Shown here one piece after another: positions 1 through 64,000 of a DNA stretch of 64,000 bases. The stretch is taken from positions 2,643,279-2,707,278 of the forward strand of contig JAINUG010000113.1 of assembly GCA_029706075.1 (NCBI GenBank). The letters run 5' to 3'. This DNA comes from Aldrovandia affinis. Lineage: Eukaryota; Chordata; Actinopteri; Notacanthiformes; Halosauridae. The position numbers were made by a program, and so were the translations under genes. Below the pieces are notes generated by a model that saw nothing but the letters and a program-made list of their open reading frames with translations, had not been told where the DNA came from and ran no database searches. Position 1 is the first letter of the stretch. Every line of letters begins with the position of its first letter.

Positions 1-59034
<59,034 letters not shown>

Positions 59035-60446
59035 TCAAAACTGAAGATGGCAGGACAAGGTATCCCATGAATTACCTTGACATAGAATGATGAATCCACC
59101 TGCAGATACAGTATCAAAATCAAGTTATCCATGACCCGCCGTCCACTTAAGAGAATCATTGATAAAGTAATCAATTTTCAATAACATTCAAAATCTTTAC
59201 AGCTAATAAAGTTAAAAAAACAAAAAAACAAATGCATACAAATACCTGGGCCATAAGAAAATTGTTAAGGACTGGATAATGTAGGCTTTTTTTGACTTCA
59301 GAAAATACTCAGTTGTGTGAATGGATCAATCGTAAAACAATAACTGGTAGGGTACAGTTCAATTATTGTATAGGATGTGGCATACTTTTCTGGACAATTC
59401 GCTATATATTCAATATTGCACTTGATAGCTGATGAAGCTGTTCACCAAGTTTGTGAGTGAATGAGTCAATTGGCTCTATTTCGACAACTAAAATGCTATG
59501 GTTGATCATAATGCTATGATGGGAAGGTCTGTAAATTCAATTTTTACAGAAGCTGCGAGGAAGCAAAATTGTAATAAGGGTTGGTTTAACAAATTACATT
59601 ACCTGTAGTTGTGGCGAGGGTGTGATTGTATTATGGCCAATCAGATTGTCCATCTTTTCCCCTTTAAAAAAACAATGTTTGCACGGAACGGAATGGACTA
59701 ACTTCTCCCAGGAAGAAATGAGAGGCCCATTCTGAGAGGCCCCTGTTGAAGCATGTAGCCATTGTGCTTAGTGTATACTTCTGTGTTGTGTAACATTGTA
59801 TTATTCACTGATATTCAATTTCCTCTCCAAAATCCTCTCTCTATCTCTCTACATTCAGGATCCCAACTTCACCATTGGACACCATTGGAGCTGCGAGTAT
59901 GAGTGTTGTGTTGTGAGTACCTGTAAATTATCATTGCTAACTAATTAGCTGGCTAACAAAGTAATGGTTACATGTCATATCACTTATAAAGACATTATGA
60001 TATATACACTCACAACATGAAGCACACCCATGTGAAAGGGGTCTCTTGCAATTGGATTGTCAAAACAGCAGAGAAATTTGCTTCATGTGAAAACAGGTGA
60101 AACTAGCACTTTGCCGGGTTGTTTTCATAAATGCACCTATTTTAACAGCACCCCTTCAATGTCATCGCAAATGCGTGGGTTTTAGATGGGGGAAACTGCT
60201 GACTTTTGTGGCGGTGTGAAAATGTACCCGTGCGGCAGACAAAATGACCAATACGTTTGCATTTGGGCTTTGTGTTGCTTTGTGCTGTGCCAAATATAGT
60301 ACCCAATGCGGGAGGCTACAGCTTCTAGTGCTTCCTCCTCCAGTCACAACCAAAAATAAGCTGTAGCTGAAAATTAAGTCACCTAGATAAAGGTTCCTCT
60401 GAAACAAATGCAGTATAATGTGACCGTGCGCAATGAAGCACAAACC

Positions 60447-60447
60447 A

Positions 60448-60537
<90 letters not shown>
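60447..60537. repeat. AC microsatellite
   Basis: About 45 uninterrupted CA units. Confidence 0.97.
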
Positions 60538-60541
<4 letters not shown>

Positions 60542-62084
60542 GGTTCTTTACACACCAATGTCTACTTTGTATGTTCCACAGTCACCGGCACCCTGTCAAC
60601 ATGAAATAATGTGGACATCTGCTCTTCCAGTGAATGCTCTATTAGCACTGCATGACAGGGAGGGGAGTACGAGGACAAGGACACAGGTCCCTGAACACTC
60701 AGTGGGCTCCAGATACGGTCTGTCTCCAGTGGGACACGGCAGCCAACTGTCCTAATCACACTGTGTGATCACATTCACAGATCAATTTGCCCCCCCCCCC
60801 CCACACCATTCACTCACGCCCAGACTCAGCTTTAATGAAGCGTGCCTGTTGGCCTTTTCATTGTGCTACTGAGTGGTTTTGCGCTACAGAACAACCCTGT
60901 GGAGACACTCTTCCTTGTCTTTAAAGAATTGCACAGACTTTTTTGTCCGTGGGACAGGATCCTTTTGACTTTAAACACCCTCCTGTAAAAGGAGCTCATT
61001 GTCAGGTTCATAATTAGCAATTGACTGTTTTTCAGGTAGTTGAGTGAAGTCCACATGGCACAACAAAATCCTGTGTGCTCGGAGCTGCCTTTAAATGCGG
61101 TTGTGCCAGAATTGCAGGGATACTGTGAGGTTGACCTCTGTTCATTGTTATAGCAATGCCTTTTTTTGTTCGTATATTAGAACAAGTAATTCTTTCCTTA
61201 TTTTGACATACTTAATTTCAAGCATATGAAAATAGCAACGCAGTATTTTAAACCTCTACTGCGACAAGAGCGATAGTGAGCTCTCTCACAAACTGTGGCA
61301 GTAAATGGGCCGCAAGTAGCTTGGAAAAATGAGAAGAAACAAACTGCAATATGGACTAGCACAAATGCAAGGGGCTGAGGGGGTGCGAGAATACAATGAG
61401 CACAGGTGACTCTGCGCATGTTGTTTCGATGCTCTCTGTGGTCCTTGGCCACTGTGTCACCCGGCGCCAATCATACAAAAAAAGGAAACCTCCAAGGGGG
61501 AAGCTAATCCGCTTCCATTGCTTCCATTTCTACCTGCAAATTTCATTCCCTGCACTGCGCGCACAATTCTGCCCACGCCTCTGGCTGCTGTTTTAGGATT
61601 CTGAAAAGCAGCGCTCAAAAAAAAACTCAGCAGTAATGGAAAACGCAGCACAATAACCTGAAACCCCAGCAATGCAGCGGAATGAGTTTAAAACAGGACT
61701 GATGGCGCCTCTGAATTTAGAAGGGCTGGAATCTACCTATCGTGATTTTCGTACTTTTTCTGTGCTGCCAATCGCACTTCTACGGTATAGCTTAAATGAA
61801 CTGACAATAATGCTACAACTGTGGACCCTTTCAGAGGCTGCAAGGGAGAACAAAACAAATTATTTTGAGAGACCGTAGGGGTTATTCATACAAGTTATGG
61901 GCTGATACCATCTTGTTCCATTAATAAACATTGGCTACCAGCTTTTTTTCTGTGGCCATCTGTATAATTTATAAAACTGCTACCACTTTTATGTTTGGAT
62001 GTCATTTAGGCCATTTTTGAAAATGAAGACACTTAGTACTACTACCATTTAATGTATTGAAATTTGGTTAATAGAGAGTTCAAT

Positions 62085-62395
62085 TTTTATTTTGTTTATT
62101 TTACCCTTATTTTCTCCAAATTTGGAATGCTCCATTGTAGTTGTAATCCGCGCTAATTGCTGCGACCTCCTGTGTCAATTCGGGAGAGAGAGCAGACAAG
62201 CAAGCCCTCTTACAAAACATGTTGGTCTCTGCTTCTTTTCACTTTACAGTCTACCACCTAAGCTCCACAGTCAGTCTGTGAACGCTTCCGGTGTAGCTTG
62301 CGCAGGGTGCAGCCGATTGACCAGAGGGATAGTTGAGTCACGGACATGATGAGACACGGACATCCCGCCAAATTAAATCTCTCCCTTGTGGGGGC
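62085..62395 (-). repeat. SINE-like repeat, antisense
   Basis: It starts with 'acccttattttctccaaatt', which is the antisense of the 'aaattgggagaaa' tail seen at 42028-42065. It continues with decayed tRNA-SINE-type sequence in which CpGs have partly been lost. Limits and family are uncertain. Confidence 0.5.
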
Positions 62396-62633
62396 TGTGA
62401 GCAAGATTGCACTGGAAGGTTTTGAGTGGCTCGTCTATATAATAGAACAATGCCTTAACAGGATGAAGGGCCACCCAGCAGCCCCCTGCTTCACATTTAC
62501 AAAATTAGAAATTTGCAATTAAGCTGCTTTAAATATGTTTTTATAATTGCTGTATAATTTCCCATAACAATTAAGAGTTTCTTACCACTTAAAATATAAA
62601 GCTTGCTAGTAGAGAGGTCCAACTTTCTTTCAG

Positions 62634-62950
62634 ACCTAGGGTACACTTTTTTCCTCAGGGAACAAATGTGTCTGTTGTGCCTTCAAAGGTACATATACGA
62701 TCCTTCATGATATGGTTTTGTAACTTTTACCAGTGAAAAAGGTATAAATTGAGGGAAAGTACAGACATGTACCAAGGTAGGGTAATGAGTTCCTTATTCA
62801 CACTGGCAGCCATATTGGAATGAAAATGTGGCTTGTACTGCAAGCAACATTATTTTTTTCGCAATGGTACAACTCAGTACCCTACAGGGGTACTGCCACA
62901 GTGACAAGCATTTGTATTTTAATAGGTACAACACGGTAAATTTTTTTCTT
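62634..62950 (+). repeat. GTACC-rich dispersed repeat, copy 2
   Basis: The reverse complement of 26378-26680 in overall order ('cctcagggaacaaatgtgtc', 'aaggtacatatacgatcctt', 'agtgaaaaaggtataaattg', 'gtaccaaggtagggtaatga', 'gcagccatattggaatgaaa'). About 300 bp, no open frame, terminal limits uncertain. Confidence 0.75.
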
Positions 62951-63179
62951 AGTAGCATGTTATATGTATCCTACCCCACAAAATAACCACAGAAATCATC
63001 TGCAGCTGTTACTACAACATGGCTCCCACGCTGATGTAATGCAACAATCAAATTTACCTACATGGTTTAATTTTGTAGTTTTTTACCTGCACAAACTAAC
63101 ATGGATAATATTTAACAGGTAAATATAGAGGTCAGGGCTTGTTGTGCCCAGTCCACTGGGACCTATAGTAGGCCTACTG

Positions 63180-63720
63180 CCCAAATAAAGGAAACACCAA
63201 CATAAAGTATCTTAATAGGGCACTGAGCCACTGCAAGCTGCCAAAACAACTTCAATGGACCTTGGCATAGATGCTACACATGTCTAGAAATATATTGGAG
63301 AGATGCAACACAATTCTTCTCCAAGAAATTTCATCATTTGGTGTTTTGTTGTCTCAGGCACCACTAAAGAATCAACCATAAGTGTTCAATTGGGTTAAGA
63401 TCTGGTGACTGAAATGGCCATGCATATGGTTTATATAATTTTCATGCTCTTCAAACCATTCAGTGACCACTCATGACCTGTGGATGGGGCACTGTCATCC
63501 TGCAAGAGACCACTCCCATCAGGATATAAATGTTTCACCATAAGATTAAGGTGATCACTCAGAATGGCTTTGTATTTGTTGGCGTTTACCTTGCCCTCTA
63601 AGCGGTTGAGCGGTCATAAACCATGCCAGTAAAATACACCCCACACCATAACAGAGCCACCAGAACGCATACCTTTACTCAACTTCCTTTATTTTGGCAG
63701 CTACCTGTATGTTTATGCAC
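63180..63720 (-). mobile_element. Tc1-like transposon remnant (longest copy)
   Basis: It starts 'ccaaataaaggaaacaccaa'. Antisense transposase-like sequence runs through 'ggttaagatctggtgactga', 'ctgtcatcctgcaagagacc' and 'caccataacagagccaccag'. It parallels 50188-50650 and 22285-22720 but has more internal sequence. No intact frame. Confidence 0.75.
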
Positions 63721-64000
63721 TGGGAGAAACTTCTCAGTGAAGAATGTTGAAATCTGGAGGCCTTTTCTTTGTTCTAGCAAAGCTAGCACTACTGATAAAG
63801 AGGAGAGGGTCCACACACAGATCTGATGAACACAGAACCTCCTGCCCAGCATGTATTGTACAGCACGCAATCACATGAAACACAGAGCCTGTGAGGCCAG
63901 TGCAAAGGCCTGAAGCACACAGGCAACAAGGCAACAAGCTAAAATACTGAGATACAGGCCTAAATTCAATCAAAATCTGTCCTTAAATTTGACTAGCAAA

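Overview
The window is a 64 kb slice of a vertebrate nuclear gene, almost certainly from a teleost fish. It carries 23 coding exons, all on the minus strand, of csmd2 (CUB and Sushi multiple domains 2). They run from the second half of the second CUB domain (58966) to the start of the ninth CUB domain (position 1). Every intron is GT-AG and 22 of the 23 exons join in a consistent reading frame. Both ends of the gene lie outside the window. The paralogue call (csmd2 rather than csmd1 or csmd3) rests on recalled paralogue sequences: the VSTATSC lead into Sushi 8, the APCGGxLTGPSG start of CUB9, the YVGALV stretch of Sushi 5 and the [14 protein letters not shown] block of CUB2.

Layout, in transcript order: CUB2 end and linker (58.9-55.2 kb); Sushi 2 (two exons, 53.4-51.9 kb); CUB3 (three exons, 47.2-40.5 kb); Sushi 3 (33 kb); CUB4 in one exon (28.8 kb); Sushi 4 (26.8 kb); CUB5 (two exons, 24.7-21.9 kb); then a compact cluster, Sushi 5 to Sushi 7 with CUB6 and CUB7 between (20.3-16.5 kb); CUB8 (13.1 and 4.2 kb, split by the largest intron); Sushi 8 (2 kb); and the start of CUB9 (0.1 kb). 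About 3.6 kb of 64 kb is coding. The rest is intron with fish-type repeats: tRNA-derived SINEs, an L2/CR1-like LINE tail, Tc1-like transposon remnants, hAT-like and other MITEs, and many microsatellites. The SINE repertoire is reminiscent of early-branching teleosts such as eels, but this is only an impression.

No independent second gene is visible. The observations most worth a second look are: (1) exon 20 carries one extra base that breaks the frame; (2) a segment of about 255 bp holding the exon 18 splice acceptor and first 34 coding bases is copied in inverted orientation into intron 19, ending exactly at a MITE; (3) a 92 bp, about 98% identical copy of the exon 6 acceptor sits inside a Tc1-like transposase remnant 1.4 kb away, with a shared AGCTT at one junction, as in templated break repair; (4) three acceptors use CT microsatellites as polypyrimidine tracts, and a long UG tract lies just after the exon 21 donor; (5) intron 20 has CpG-dense stretches that could mark an internal promoter.
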